Shown: positions 7,992 through 17,064 of the stretch, piece after piece | Layout of the letters: each line of letters starts with the position of its first letter | Position numbering within the stretch: position 1 is the first letter of the stretch | Source: Rhizobium sp. BK313 | GTDB taxonomy: Bacteria; Pseudomonadota; Alphaproteobacteria; Rhizobiales; Rhizobiaceae | Length of the DNA stretch: 64,000 nt | NCBI RefSeq assembly: GCF_014193655.1 | Contig: NZ_JACHZQ010000001.1 | Span: 310,001-374,000 of the forward strand | Direction of reading: 5' to 3' | Notes under the pieces: generated by a model | The model's input: only the letters and a program-made list of their open reading frames with translations | Told to the model about the DNA's origin: nothing | The model's database searches: none | Position numbers and translations under genes: made by a program

Positions 7992-9056
7992 ATGAAATCC
8001 ATTATCTCATTGATGGCGGCCGCTGCGTTCAGCGTCGCTACGCTGGTGGCGCCTGCCTTCGCGGCAGACAAGGGCACTGTCGGTATCGCCATGCCGACCA
8101 AGGCTTCGGCTCGCTGGATCGACGACGGCAACAACATCGTCAAGCAGCTTCAGGCCGCCGGCTACGGCACCGACCTGCAATATGGCGACGACGACATTCC
8201 GAACCAGCTCTCGCAGATCGAGAACATGGTCACCAAGGGCGTCAAGGTTCTGGTCATCGCCGCAATCGACGGCACGACGCTGTCGGACGTTCTGCAGAAG
8301 GCTCATGACGCCGGCATCAAGGTCATCGCATATGACCGCCTCATCCGCGACAGCGGCAACGTCGACTATTATGCCACCTTCGACAACTTCAAGGTCGGCG
8401 TTCTCCAGGCTGGCTCGATCGTCGACGGCCTTGGCCTCAAGGACGGCAAGGGCCCGTTCAACATCGAGCTCTTCGGCGGTTCGCCGGACGACAACAACGC
8501 CTTCTTCTTCTATGACGGCGCAATGTCTGTCCTGAAGCCGTACATCGACAGCGGCAAGCTGGTCGTAAAGTCCGGCCAGATGGGCATGGACAAGGTCGGC
8601 ACGCTGCGTTGGGATCCGGCGACGGCTCAGGCCCGCATGGACAACCTGCTCTCGGCCAACTACACCGACGCGCATGTCAACGCCGTTCTGTCTCCGTATG
8701 ACGGTCTTTCCATCGGCATCATCTCCTCGCTCAAGGGCGTAGGCTATGGCACCGCCGACCTGCCGCTGCCGATCGTTACCGGTCAGGACTCCGAAATTCC
8801 GTCGGTCAAGTCCATCATCGCAGGCGAGCAGCACTCCACGATCTTCAAGGACACCCGTGACCTCGCAAAGGTCACCGTCGACATGGTCAACGCTCTGATG
8901 GAAGGCAAGACGCCTGAGGTCAACGACACGAAGACCTACGACAACGGTGTCAAGGTCGTTCCGTCCTACCTGCTGACCCCGGTTGCCGTCGACAAGAGCA
9001 ACTATCAGAAGGTTCTCGTCGACAGCGGCTACTACAAGGCCGATCAGTTGAAGTAA
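7992..9056 (+). CDS. chvE: Multiple-sugar periplasmic binding protein ChvE
   Basis: This 354-aa periplasmic protein binds aldoses such as galactose, arabinose, glucose and xylose for import through GguAB. In Agrobacterium it also presents sugars to the VirA sensor. A signal peptide of about 24 residues ends at APAFA. The mature protein carries the ChvE pattern: [47 protein letters not shown] and VTGQDSE. Length equals Agrobacterium ChvE. The ATG has AGGGAGAG 4-11 bases before it. A GC-rich hairpin follows the stop, then gguA, in the classical chvE-gguAB order. Confidence 0.94.
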   Translation: MKSIISLMAAAAFSVATLVAPAFAADKGTVGIAMPTKASARWIDDGNNIVKQLQAAGYGTDLQYGDDDIPNQLSQIENMVTKGVKVLVIAAIDGTTLSDVLQKAHDAGIKVIAYDRLIRDSGNVDYYATFDNFKVGVLQAGSIVDGLGLKDGKGPFNIELFGGSPDDNNAFFFYDGAMSVLKPYIDSGKLVVKSGQMGMDKVGTLRWDPATAQARMDNLLSANYTDAHVNAVLSPYDGLSIGIISSLKGVGYGTADLPLPIVTGQDSEIPSVKSIIAGEQHSTIFKDTRDLAKVTVDMVNALMEGKTPEVNDTKTYDNGVKVVPSYLLTPVAVDKSNYQKVLVDSGYYKADQLK

Positions 9057-9071
9057 TCTTCCTACATGCCG

Positions 9072-9101
9072 GCCAGGGCTCGCTGAAAGGCGGGCCCTGG
9101 C
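9072..9101 (+). promoter_or_regulatory. Hairpin between chvE and gguA
   Basis: GCCAGGGC (9072-9079) pairs perfectly with GCCCTGGC (9094-9101) over a 14-base loop. There is no T-run. It probably limits read-through or protects the chvE message, giving more binding protein than ATPase. It parallels the hairpin after xylF. Confidence 0.6.
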
Positions 9102-9161
9102 TCTGATATTTATGACGATCGCCCGGTCTGCTATGTTCGGCCGTGGCGTTGGATACGGACA

Positions 9162-10697
9162 ATGGACAATACCATCCTCGAAATGCGGAGCATTACCAAG
9201 TCGTTCCCCGGCGTGAACGCTTTGGAAAATGTCAATCTGAAGGTCCGTCAGGGCGAAATCCACGCTTTGGTGGGTGAAAACGGGGCCGGCAAGTCCACCC
9301 TGATGAAGGTGCTCTCAGGTGTCTATCCGGCCGGCAGCTATGACGGCGACATCTTTTACGACGGCGCGGTTCGCCAGTTCAAGACCATCAAGGACTCGGA
9401 AGAAGTCGGCATCATCATCATCCATCAGGAGCTGGCGCTCGTGCCGCTTCTGTCGATTGCCGAAAACATCTTCCTGGGCAACGAGGTCGGCGCCAAAGGC
9501 GTGATCAACTGGCAGGAAACGTTCAACCGCACCAAGCAACTCCTCGCCAAGGTCGGCCTCAAGGAATCTCCGAACACGCTCGTGACCGACATCGGTGTCG
9601 GCAAGCAGCAGCTCGTCGAGATCGCCAAGGCCCTGTCGAAGAGCGTGAAGCTTCTCATTCTCGATGAGCCGACCGCATCGCTCAACGAAAGCGACTCCGA
9701 CGCGCTGCTCAATCTCCTCATGGAGTTCCGCAATCAGGGCATTACCTCGATCATCATCACGCACAAGCTTAACGAAGTGCGCAAGGTGGCCGACGAGATC
9801 ACGGTGCTGCGCGACGGGATGACGGTGAAGACGCTGAACTGTCATGAAGAAGCGATCAGCGAAGACATCATCATTCGAAACATGGTCGGCCGCGAACTCG
9901 CGGACCGCTACCCGCCGCGTTCGGTGCCGATCGGTGAGACGATCTTCGAAGTCAAGAACTGGAGCGCCTTTCACCAGCAGCATCGCGACCGCCAGGTGTT
10001 GCACGACATCAATATCAACGTCCGAAAGGGCGAAGTGGTTGGTATTGCCGGCCTGATGGGCGCCGGACGCACCGAGTTCGCCATGAGCGTCTTCGGCAAG
10101 TCCTATGGCCACAGAGTCAGCGGCGAGGTGTTGGTCGACGGCAAGCCGGTCGACGTCAGTACCGTGCGCAGGGCGATCGATGCGGGTCTTGCCTATGTCA
10201 CCGAAGATCGCAAGCAGCTCGGCCTCGTCCTCAACGAAAGCATCCTGCACAATACGACGCTCGCCAACCTGTTCGGTATCTCCAAGGCGACCGTGATCGA
10301 CGATATTCGTGAGCTGCAGGTCGCGACCAATTACCGTGCCAAGCTGCGTATCCGCAGCTCCGGTGTTTTCCAGGAGGCGGTCAATCTTTCCGGCGGCAAC
10401 CAGCAGAAGGTGGTGCTGTCGAAGTGGCTGTTCTCCGATCCCGAGGTGCTGATCCTCGACGAGCCGACGCGAGGCATCGACGTCGGCGCCAAATACGAAA
10501 TCTATTCCATCATCAACCAGCTTGCCGCCGACGGGAAGGGCGTTCTGATGATCTCATCGGAAATGCCTGAACTTCTCGGCACCTGCGACCGCATCTACGT
10601 GATGAACGAAGGACGGATGGTCGCCGAACTGCCGAAGGGAGAGGCGAGCCAGGAAACCATCATGCGCGCTATCATGCGCTCAGGGGAGAAGCACTAA
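9162..10697 (+). CDS. gguA: Sugar ABC transporter ATP-binding protein GguA
   Basis: This 511-aa cytoplasmic ATPase has two ABC domains, as in all CUT2 sugar importers. Domain 1 has Walker [10 protein letters not shown] (residues 38-46), Walker [11 protein letters not shown] and the H-loop THKL. Domain 2 has the divergent Walker [11 protein letters not shown], signature LSGGNQQKV and Walker [13 protein letters not shown]. The degenerate second site is usual for the family. GGATACGG precedes the ATG. Its TAA stop shares one base with the gguB start (TAATG), so translation is coupled. With ChvE and GguB it forms the aldose importer. Confidence 0.94.
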   Translation: MDNTILEMRSITKSFPGVNALENVNLKVRQGEIHALVGENGAGKSTLMKVLSGVYPAGSYDGDIFYDGAVRQFKTIKDSEEVGIIIIHQELALVPLLSIAENIFLGNEVGAKGVINWQETFNRTKQLLAKVGLKESPNTLVTDIGVGKQQLVEIAKALSKSVKLLILDEPTASLNESDSDALLNLLMEFRNQGITSIIITHKLNEVRKVADEITVLRDGMTVKTLNCHEEAISEDIIIRNMVGRELADRYPPRSVPIGETIFEVKNWSAFHQQHRDRQVLHDININVRKGEVVGIAGLMGAGRTEFAMSVFGKSYGHRVSGEVLVDGKPVDVSTVRRAIDAGLAYVTEDRKQLGLVLNESILHNTTLANLFGISKATVIDDIRELQVATNYRAKLRIRSSGVFQEAVNLSGGNQQKVVLSKWLFSDPEVLILDEPTRGIDVGAKYEIYSIINQLAADGKGVLMISSEMPELLGTCDRIYVMNEGRMVAELPKGEASQETIMRAIMRSGEKH

Positions 10698-11908
10698 TGA
10701 CTACGGCCAGCCCAGCCACCGAAGATACCAGCAACGTGGTTTCCATCGGCGAATATATCCGCAACAACATCCGGGAATACGGCATGCTGATCGCGCTGAT
10801 TGCGATCATGGTGTTTTTCCAGATTTCGACCGGCGGCGTTCTCTTCAGGCCCCTGAACCTTACAAACCTGATCCTGCAGAATTCGTTCATCGTCATCGTG
10901 GCGCTCGGCATGTTGCTGGTGATCGTCGCGGGACACATCGATTTGTCTGTTGGTTCGATCGTCGGCTTTATCGGCGCGGTCGCGGCTATTCTCATTGCTC
11001 AATGGCATATGAATTATGTGCTGGCGACCCTGATCTGCCTCGCCTTGGGCGGTGCGGTCGGTGCTGCGCAGGGCTATTTCATAGCTTATCACCGCATTCC
11101 GTCCTTTATCGTGACGCTTGCCGGCATGCTGATCTTCCGCGGTTTGACCCTCTCGGTCATGACGGCTGCAGGCAGCGGCACGAGCATCGGCCCGTTCCCC
11201 CCGGACTATCAGCTGATCAGCACCGGATTCATCCCTGACTTCATCAACATGGGGACGATCCATTCGACATCGCTGCTGCTGTCGATCATCATCCCGGTCG
11301 TTCTCTTCGTTCTCGCCTGGCGCCGTCGTAAAGTGAACGAAAGCCATGGCATCGACGTCGAGCCTTTCGGCTTCTTTATGGCGCAGAACCTGCTGGTAAG
11401 TGCGGCGATCCTGTTTCTTGGCTATCTGCTGTCCACCTACAAGGGCCTGCCAAACGTTCTGATCCTTATGCTGGTGCTGATTGCGGGCTATGCCTTCGTT
11501 ACCCGCCGCACGACCATCGGCCGCCGCATCTACGCCATGGGTGGCAATGAAAAGGCGACCAAGCTGTCGGGTATCAATACCCAGCGCCTGAGCTTCTACA
11601 CCTTCATCAACATCGGCGTGCTTGCCGGTCTGGCTGGTATCATCGTCGCCACGCGCCTGAACTCGGCTACCGCCAAGGGCGGCACGGGTCTGGAACTCGA
11701 CGTTATCGCGGCCTGCTTCATCGGCGGCGCATCGGCCTCCGGTGGCGTCGGCAAGATCACCGGTGCCGTCATCGGCGCGTTTATCATGGGCGTCATGAAC
11801 AACGGCATGTCGCTGCACGGCCTAGGCACGGACTACCAACAGATGGTCAAGGGCGCGGTGCTGCTCGCCGCGGTCTTCCTCGACGTCTACAATAAGAACC
11901 GGGGCTGA
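10697..11908 (+). CDS. gguB: Sugar ABC transporter permease GguB
   Basis: This 403-aa inner-membrane permease has roughly ten hydrophobic segments and the CUT2 permease hallmarks: GMLLVIVAGHIDLSVGSIVG near residues 75-95, AYHRIPSFIVTLAGMLIFRG, and late DVIAACFIGGASASGGVGKI. It begins within the gguA stop codon. A longer-than-usual hydrophilic stretch (about residues 190-230, RRRKVNESHGIDVEP) interrupts the helices, as in XylH/GguB-type permeases. It forms the transmembrane channel for the ChvE-bound sugar. Confidence 0.93.
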   Translation: MTTASPATEDTSNVVSIGEYIRNNIREYGMLIALIAIMVFFQISTGGVLFRPLNLTNLILQNSFIVIVALGMLLVIVAGHIDLSVGSIVGFIGAVAAILIAQWHMNYVLATLICLALGGAVGAAQGYFIAYHRIPSFIVTLAGMLIFRGLTLSVMTAAGSGTSIGPFPPDYQLISTGFIPDFINMGTIHSTSLLLSIIIPVVLFVLAWRRRKVNESHGIDVEPFGFFMAQNLLVSAAILFLGYLLSTYKGLPNVLILMLVLIAGYAFVTRRTTIGRRIYAMGGNEKATKLSGINTQRLSFYTFINIGVLAGLAGIIVATRLNSATAKGGTGLELDVIAACFIGGASASGGVGKITGAVIGAFIMGVMNNGMSLHGLGTDYQQMVKGAVLLAAVFLDVYNKNRG

Positions 11909-11958
11909 TCGCGTCTCGCGCGACCAGCCAACGATCTAAAACCAAATCCATGACAGAG

Positions 11959-11981
11959 TCCGGCTCTCGTTAAGAGCCGGA
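11959..11981 (+). promoter_or_regulatory. Hairpin between gguB and gguC
   Basis: TCCGGCTCT (11959-11967) pairs perfectly with AGAGCCGGA (11973-11981) over a 5-base loop. No T-run follows, so it is more likely an RNA-processing or partial-termination element dividing the transport genes from the catabolic genes. Confidence 0.55.
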
Positions 11982-12027
11982 ACGGTAGGTTGCATCCGCC
12001 CTCTGTCCATTAGGAAAGGATGAAAAT

Positions 12028-13026
12028 ATGCTCATTTCCCAGATCAAGGGTTCAAACGGCGAGATCGTCGTCGCCGTCCGCAACGGACCGGGCGCTGCTG
12101 CCAAGGCTGTTGTCAACGCGGGCAGTGTCTACGCGTTGGCGTTGGAAGCTGCCGATAGCGGCAAATCCCTCGTCTCCGTCATCGAGGCGCATGGGCTCGG
12201 AGAAGCGATCGATCTGGAAAAAGCCTATGCCGAAGGCCGTTTCCTGTCGCCGATCACGCATCCCGACGCGGCTCATTTGCATCTGACCGGCACCGGCCTG
12301 ACGCATCTCGGTTCCGCTGCAACCCGCGATTCAATGCACAAGAAGGCAACTGAAGCGGCCGAAGAGACGCTGACGGACTCGATGAAGATGTTCAAGATGG
12401 GCATCGAAGGCGGCAAGCCGAAGGCCGGCGAGAAGGGTGTGCAGCCGGAATGGTTCTACAAGGGTAACGGCTATGGTGCGGCAGCACCCGGCGCGGCGCT
12501 CGTCTCTCCCTCGTTCGCGCTCGATGGCGGCGAGGAACCGGAGATGGCCGGCATCTACGTCATCGCCAAGGACGGCTCGCCCTTCCGCATCGGCTTTGCG
12601 CTGTCGAACGAATTTTCCGATCACGTTACCGAGCGGATCAACTATCTCTATCTCGCCCATTCCAAGCTGCGCCCGGCAAGCTTCGGTCCGGAAATCCGCA
12701 TCGGTGCCGCACCCGAGGATATCCGGGGCACCTCGCGCATCAAGCGTGGCGACAAGGTGATTTTCGAAAAGCCGTTCCTTTCGGGCGAGGCGAACATGTC
12801 GCATACTTTCGCCAATCTCGAATACCACCACTTCAAGTACGGCCTGTTCCGCGTTCCCGGCGACGTGCATGTCCACATGTTCGGCACGGCGACGCTCTCC
12901 TTCGCGGATGGCATCAAGCCGGAAGCGGGCGATGTCTTCGAAATCGAAGTGGCAGACTTCGGTCTGCCGTTGCGCAATCCGCTTGCAGTTGCTGCCGAGG
13001 AGAATGTGGCGGTTCGCCAGCTCTAA
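12028..13026 (+). CDS. gguC: GguC/AraD1-family protein (FAH superfamily)
   Basis: This 332-aa protein belongs to the GguC/AraD1 group of the fumarylacetoacetate-hydrolase superfamily. The C-terminal half carries superfamily-like segments: GNGYGAAAPG, FALSNEFSDHVTERINYLYL, LGPEIRIGA-like FGPEIRIGAAPEDIRG, and late HMFGTATLSFADG. AAAGGATG precedes the ATG. The neighbours on both sides are sugar import and L-arabonate breakdown. The most economical role is the missing step between L-arabonate dehydratase and the semialdehyde dehydrogenase, that is, dehydration of L-2-keto-3-deoxyarabonate; the family has been predicted to do this. Direct sequence proof of that activity is lacking. Confidence 0.85.
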   Translation: MLISQIKGSNGEIVVAVRNGPGAAAKAVVNAGSVYALALEAADSGKSLVSVIEAHGLGEAIDLEKAYAEGRFLSPITHPDAAHLHLTGTGLTHLGSAATRDSMHKKATEAAEETLTDSMKMFKMGIEGGKPKAGEKGVQPEWFYKGNGYGAAAPGAALVSPSFALDGGEEPEMAGIYVIAKDGSPFRIGFALSNEFSDHVTERINYLYLAHSKLRPASFGPEIRIGAAPEDIRGTSRIKRGDKVIFEKPFLSGEANMSHTFANLEYHHFKYGLFRVPGDVHVHMFGTATLSFADGIKPEAGDVFEIEVADFGLPLRNPLAVAAEENVAVRQL

Positions 13027-13091
13027 TATATCGAGGCCGGCTGCCCTGTGTGACCGGCCGTTTCCAAGAAGATCCAGGGAGGCATGAAGCC

Positions 13092-14525
13092 ATGACCATT
13101 CATCAGAATCTGATCGCCGGCGAATGGACCGGCACGACCAGCGCCGAAAATATCAACCCATCTGATACCAACGAGGTTGTCGGTCTCTATGCCAGCGCTA
13201 GCGTCCAGGACGTAGCCGACGCCATTGCGGCGGCGAAGGCAGCTTTTCCCGCTTGGTCGCGTTCGGGCATTCTCGAGCGCCATACCATCCTGAAGAAGGC
13301 CGGCGACGAGATCATGGCGCGCAAGGATGAGCTCGGCGCGCTGCTCGCCCGCGAAGAGGGCAAGACGCTTCCGGAGGCGATCGGTGAAACGATCCGTGCC
13401 GCCCAGATCTTCGAATTCTTCGCCGGCGAGGCCCTGCGCCTGGCAGGCGAAGTGGTTCCTTCCGTACGTCCGAACATCGGTGTCGAGATCACCCGCGAGC
13501 CGCTCGGCGTCATCGGCATCATTACGCCCTGGAACTTCCCGATCGCCATTCCGGCCTGGAAGATCGCGCCAGCGCTCTGCTACGGCAATACCGTCGTCTT
13601 CAAGCCGGCCGATCTCGTGCCCGGCTGTTCCTGGGCGATCGTCGATATTCTCCACCGCGCCGGCCTGCCGAAGGGCGTGCTCAACCTGGTCATGGGCAAG
13701 GGCTCGGTCGTCGGCCAGGCGATGCTCGACAGCCCGGTTCTATCAGGCATCACCTTCACCGGCTCGGTCGGCACGGGAAAACGCGTCGCACTCGCCTCCG
13801 TCGAGCACGGCCGCAAGTATCAGCTCGAAATGGGCGGCAAGAACCCGATGGTCGTGCTTGACGATGCCGACCTGACGGTTGCCGTCGAAGCCGCGGCCAA
13901 TTCCGCTTTCTTCTCGACCGGCCAGCGCTGCACGGCCTCGTCGCGCCTGATCGTCACCGAGGGCATCCACGACAGGTTCGTGGCGGCTCTGACCGAGAAG
14001 CTGAAGACGCTGAATGTCGACAACGCCGTCAAGGCCGGCACGCATATCGGTCCGGTGGTCGACGCCAGGCAATTGAAGACCGACACCGACTACATCGAGA
14101 TCGGTAAACAAGAAGGCGCCAAGCTCGCCTTCGGTGGCGAACTCGTCAGCCGCGAAACGCCCGGCTTCTATCTGCAGCCGACGCTGTTCACCGAAGCGAC
14201 GAACCAGATGCGCATCAGCCGCGAAGAGATCTTTGGGCCGGTCGCCTCAGTCATCAGGGTAAAGGATTACGAAGAGGCGCTGGCAACCGCTAACGACACG
14301 CCGTTCGGCCTGTCTTCCGGTATTGCCACGACCAGCCTGAAGCATGCGACGCATTTCAAGCGCAATGCCGAAGCCGGCATGGTGATGGTGAACCTGCCGA
14401 CGGCGGGCGTCGATTTCCATGTGCCCTTCGGGGGCCGCAAGGGTTCGTCTTTCGGCCCGCGCGAACAGGGCAAATACGCCGCCGAATTCTTCACCACGGT
14501 CAAGACGGCGTACACACTGGCCTGA
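13092..14525 (+). CDS. Alpha-ketoglutarate semialdehyde dehydrogenase (ALDH family)
   Basis: This 477-aa NAD(P)-dependent aldehyde dehydrogenase probably oxidises 2-oxoglutarate semialdehyde to 2-oxoglutarate, the last step of the non-phosphorylative L-arabinose pathway. Catalytic Cys280 is in GQRCTASS and the general-base Glu246 in LEMGGKNP. The PWNFPIAIPAWKIAPAL cofactor-site motif and the FGPVASV region are intact. The ATG at 13092 is preferred over an in-frame ATG at 13050, because GGGAGG lies 10 bases upstream and ALDHs of this group begin near the LIAGEW segment. The pathway role comes from its place between gguC and L-arabonate dehydratase. Confidence 0.88.
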   Translation: MTIHQNLIAGEWTGTTSAENINPSDTNEVVGLYASASVQDVADAIAAAKAAFPAWSRSGILERHTILKKAGDEIMARKDELGALLAREEGKTLPEAIGETIRAAQIFEFFAGEALRLAGEVVPSVRPNIGVEITREPLGVIGIITPWNFPIAIPAWKIAPALCYGNTVVFKPADLVPGCSWAIVDILHRAGLPKGVLNLVMGKGSVVGQAMLDSPVLSGITFTGSVGTGKRVALASVEHGRKYQLEMGGKNPMVVLDDADLTVAVEAAANSAFFSTGQRCTASSRLIVTEGIHDRFVAALTEKLKTLNVDNAVKAGTHIGPVVDARQLKTDTDYIEIGKQEGAKLAFGGELVSRETPGFYLQPTLFTEATNQMRISREEIFGPVASVIRVKDYEEALATANDTPFGLSSGIATTSLKHATHFKRNAEAGMVMVNLPTAGVDFHVPFGGRKGSSFGPREQGKYAAEFFTTVKTAYTLA

Positions 14526-14588
14526 CCATCGATTTCAAGGTCCAGGCTCACACGAGGTTGCTTGGACAACTCAAAAGGTATTGAGACT

Positions 14589-16334
14589 ATGAAGAAGAAA
14601 GCAGAATGGCCGCGCAAATTGCGCTCTTACGATTGGTTCGGCGGCACCGGTAAGAACGCAATCATGCATCGTTCCTGGATGAAGAACCAGGGCTTGCCGG
14701 CCGACACGTTCGATGGCCGGCCGATCATCGGTATCTGTAATACCTGGTCGGAGCTGACGCCCTGCAATGCGCATCTGCGCGACCTTGCCGAGCGCGTGAA
14801 GCGCGGCGTATACGAAGCGGGCGGCTTCCCGGTGGAATTCCCGGTTTTCTCGACCGGCGAAAGCACACTGCGCCCCACGGCGATGATGTTCCGCAATCTC
14901 GCCGCCATGGACGTCGAAGAGGCGATCCGCGGCAATCCTGTCGACGGTGTCGTGCTGCTCGGCGGCTGCGACAAGACCACCCCAAGCCTTTTGATGGGCG
15001 CGGCTTCCGTCGACATCCCGGTCATCCTCGTTTCCGGCGGCCCAATGCTGAATGGCAAGTGGCGGGGCAAGGATGTCGGTTCCGGCACAGCGGTCTGGCA
15101 GTTCTCGGAAATGGTCAAGTCCGGCGAGATGACGCTGGAAGAGTTCATGGACGCGGAGCAGGGCATGGCCCGCTCGGCCGGTAGCTGTATGACCATGGGT
15201 ACCGCCTCGACCATGGCGTCGATGGCCGAAGCGCTCGGCATGACCTTGCCGGGCAACGCCGCCATCCCCGCTGTCGATGCCCGCCGCCGCGTGATCTCGC
15301 AGCTTTCCGGCCGCCGCATCGTCGACATGGTCAAGGAAGACCTGAAGCCCTCCGATATCCTGACCAAGGAAGCCTTCGAAAACGCCATCCGCGTCAACGG
15401 TGCGGTCGGCGGTTCGACCAATGCCGTGTTGCATCTCTTGGCGCTTGCCGGCCGCGTGGGCGTCGATCTGTCGCTCGATGATTGGGATCGCCTTGGCCGC
15501 GAAGTGCCGACCATCGTCAACCTCCAGCCTTCCGGCAAATATTTGATGGAAGAGTTCTATTATGCTGGTGGCCTGCCTGTCGTCATCAAGGCGGTCGGCG
15601 ACATGGGACTGCTGCACAAGGATGCGATCACCGTCACCGGCGACAGCATCTGGGCCGGCGTCAAGGATGTCGTCAACTACAATGAGGACGTCATCGTTTC
15701 GCGCGAAAAGGCGCTGACGCAGTCGGGCGGCATCGCGGTTCTGCGCGGTAACCTGGCCCCGAAGGGCGCCGTTCTCAAGCCGTCAGCTGCTTCGCCGCAT
15801 CTGATGCAGCACAAAGGCCGCGCCGTCGTCTTCGAAAGCATCGAGGATTACCACGCCCGCATCAACCGCGATGATCTCGACATCGACGAGAACTGCATCA
15901 TGGTGCTGAAGTATTGCGGCCCGAAGGGTTATCCGGGCATGGCCGAAGTCGGCAACATGGGCTTGCCGCCCAAGGTGCTGAAGAAGGGCATCACCGACAT
16001 GATCCGCATCTCGGATGCCCGCATGTCGGGCACGGCCTACGGCACCGTCATCCTGCACACGGCCCCGGAAGCTGCCGATGGCGGGCCTCTGGCGCTGGTT
16101 CAGAATGGCGATATCATCTCGGTCGACGTGCCGGCCCGCACGATTCAGCTCGAAGTCTCCGACGAAGAACTGGCCAAGCGCCGCGCTGCATGGGTTTCCC
16201 CGGTCAAGCCGCTCACCGGCGGCTACGGCGGCCTCTACGTCAAGACCGTCATGCAGGCCGACACCGGCGCCGACCTGGACTTCCTGGTTGGCTCACGCGG
16301 CTCCGAGATCCCGATGAATCGCGACAGCCACTGA
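14589..16334 (+). CDS. L-arabinonate dehydratase (IlvD/Edd family)
   Basis: This 581-aa iron-sulfur enzyme dehydrates L-arabonate to L-2-keto-3-deoxyarabonate. It carries the SYDWFGG N-terminal motif of the sugar-acid dehydratase branch. Counting from the ATG at 14589, the cluster ligands fall at Cys59 (TPCNA), Cys127 (GGCDKT) and Cys200 (GSCMTM), and the catalytic serine at Ser480 (ARMSGT). These match the numbering I recall for the structurally studied R. leguminosarum enzyme. A TTG at 14562 is in frame, but AAAGG plus this numbering support 14589. It is the last gene of the chvE operon and is followed by a strong terminator. Broader activity on D-fuconate or D-galactonate is plausible. Confidence 0.93.
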   Translation: MKKKAEWPRKLRSYDWFGGTGKNAIMHRSWMKNQGLPADTFDGRPIIGICNTWSELTPCNAHLRDLAERVKRGVYEAGGFPVEFPVFSTGESTLRPTAMMFRNLAAMDVEEAIRGNPVDGVVLLGGCDKTTPSLLMGAASVDIPVILVSGGPMLNGKWRGKDVGSGTAVWQFSEMVKSGEMTLEEFMDAEQGMARSAGSCMTMGTASTMASMAEALGMTLPGNAAIPAVDARRRVISQLSGRRIVDMVKEDLKPSDILTKEAFENAIRVNGAVGGSTNAVLHLLALAGRVGVDLSLDDWDRLGREVPTIVNLQPSGKYLMEEFYYAGGLPVVIKAVGDMGLLHKDAITVTGDSIWAGVKDVVNYNEDVIVSREKALTQSGGIAVLRGNLAPKGAVLKPSAASPHLMQHKGRAVVFESIEDYHARINRDDLDIDENCIMVLKYCGPKGYPGMAEVGNMGLPPKVLKKGITDMIRISDARMSGTAYGTVILHTAPEAADGGPLALVQNGDIISVDVPARTIQLEVSDEELAKRRAAWVSPVKPLTGGYGGLYVKTVMQADTGADLDFLVGSRGSEIPMNRDSH

Positions 16335-16355
16335 GATTGTTGCTTGGAATTGGGA

Positions 16356-16386
16356 AAGGGCGGGACGAGAGTTCCGCCCTTTTTCG
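16356..16386 (+). terminator. Rho-independent terminator of the chvE-ggu-arabonate operon
   Basis: AGGGCGGGA pairs with TTCCGCCCT (one G-T pair) over a short loop and is followed by TTTTT. It lies about 25 bases after the dehydratase stop and closes the operon. Confidence 0.8.
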
Positions 16387-16515
16387 TAGGTCGCTGTCGT
16401 TCGGCAGGTATACGGCGTGTGTCGGGGCACGTTTCCGGCCGCACTGCTTTGATCAGCAGTTCATGATATAATTCTCTCCGGATTGCATCTTTAGTCCGAC
16501 ATCCGGGGGATCACC

Positions 16516-16992
16516 ATGTCAGCCCTGCAGGCCGATACCTATCATCTCTTTGGCAATCTTTTTCGCTTTCATGCTCACAGCCTCGACACGGGTGGGGCTT
16601 ATTGCCTTGTCGAGACGCTGACGGCACCGGGGGCGGGTGCGCCGCCGAACAGGCATCCCGATGACGATGAGGCATTTTATGTTCTGGACGGCCTGTTCGA
16701 ATTCATGGTCGACGGCGAAACGGTCCAGGCGCGGACGGGTAGCTTCGTGAAGATACCGACCGGCGCCATTCACGCGTTCCGCAATATCGGTCCGGCGCCG
16801 GGACGGCTTCTGATCATCAATGCGCCCGGCCGCGTTCACGACGGCTTCTTCACGGAAGCGGGCGAGGCAATGCCCATAGGCACCAGCGATCTGCCGCCGC
16901 CAAGCGGAGAGCCGCTGGATATTTCGCGTGTGGTTGAGATCGGGCGGCGCAACGGGTTAGAATTCCTTTTGCCCAGTGGCGAGGCGCGTTGA
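16516..16992 (+). CDS. Cupin-domain protein
   Basis: This 158-aa single-domain cupin has both conserved motifs. Motif 1 is near residues 42-65 (APPNRHPDDDEAFYVLDG, with His and Glu metal ligands), and motif 2 is in GSFVKIPTGAIHAFRN. GGGGGA before the ATG at 16516 gives a good start. Similar proteins include dioxygenases, isomerases and small-molecule binding proteins, so no reaction is assigned. It follows the operon terminator by about 130 bases and must have its own promoter. It is convergent with the LysR gene at 17065. Confidence 0.8.
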   Translation: MSALQADTYHLFGNLFRFHAHSLDTGGAYCLVETLTAPGAGAPPNRHPDDDEAFYVLDGLFEFMVDGETVQARTGSFVKIPTGAIHAFRNIGPAPGRLLIINAPGRVHDGFFTEAGEAMPIGTSDLPPPSGEPLDISRVVEIGRRNGLEFLLPSGEAR

Positions 16993-17064
16993 GGAGGCAC
17001 AGAGCCGCACCAGACCAGCATTGCCGCAGTTATGAGTTTGCAGGATTACTCAACCGCGGGACTT

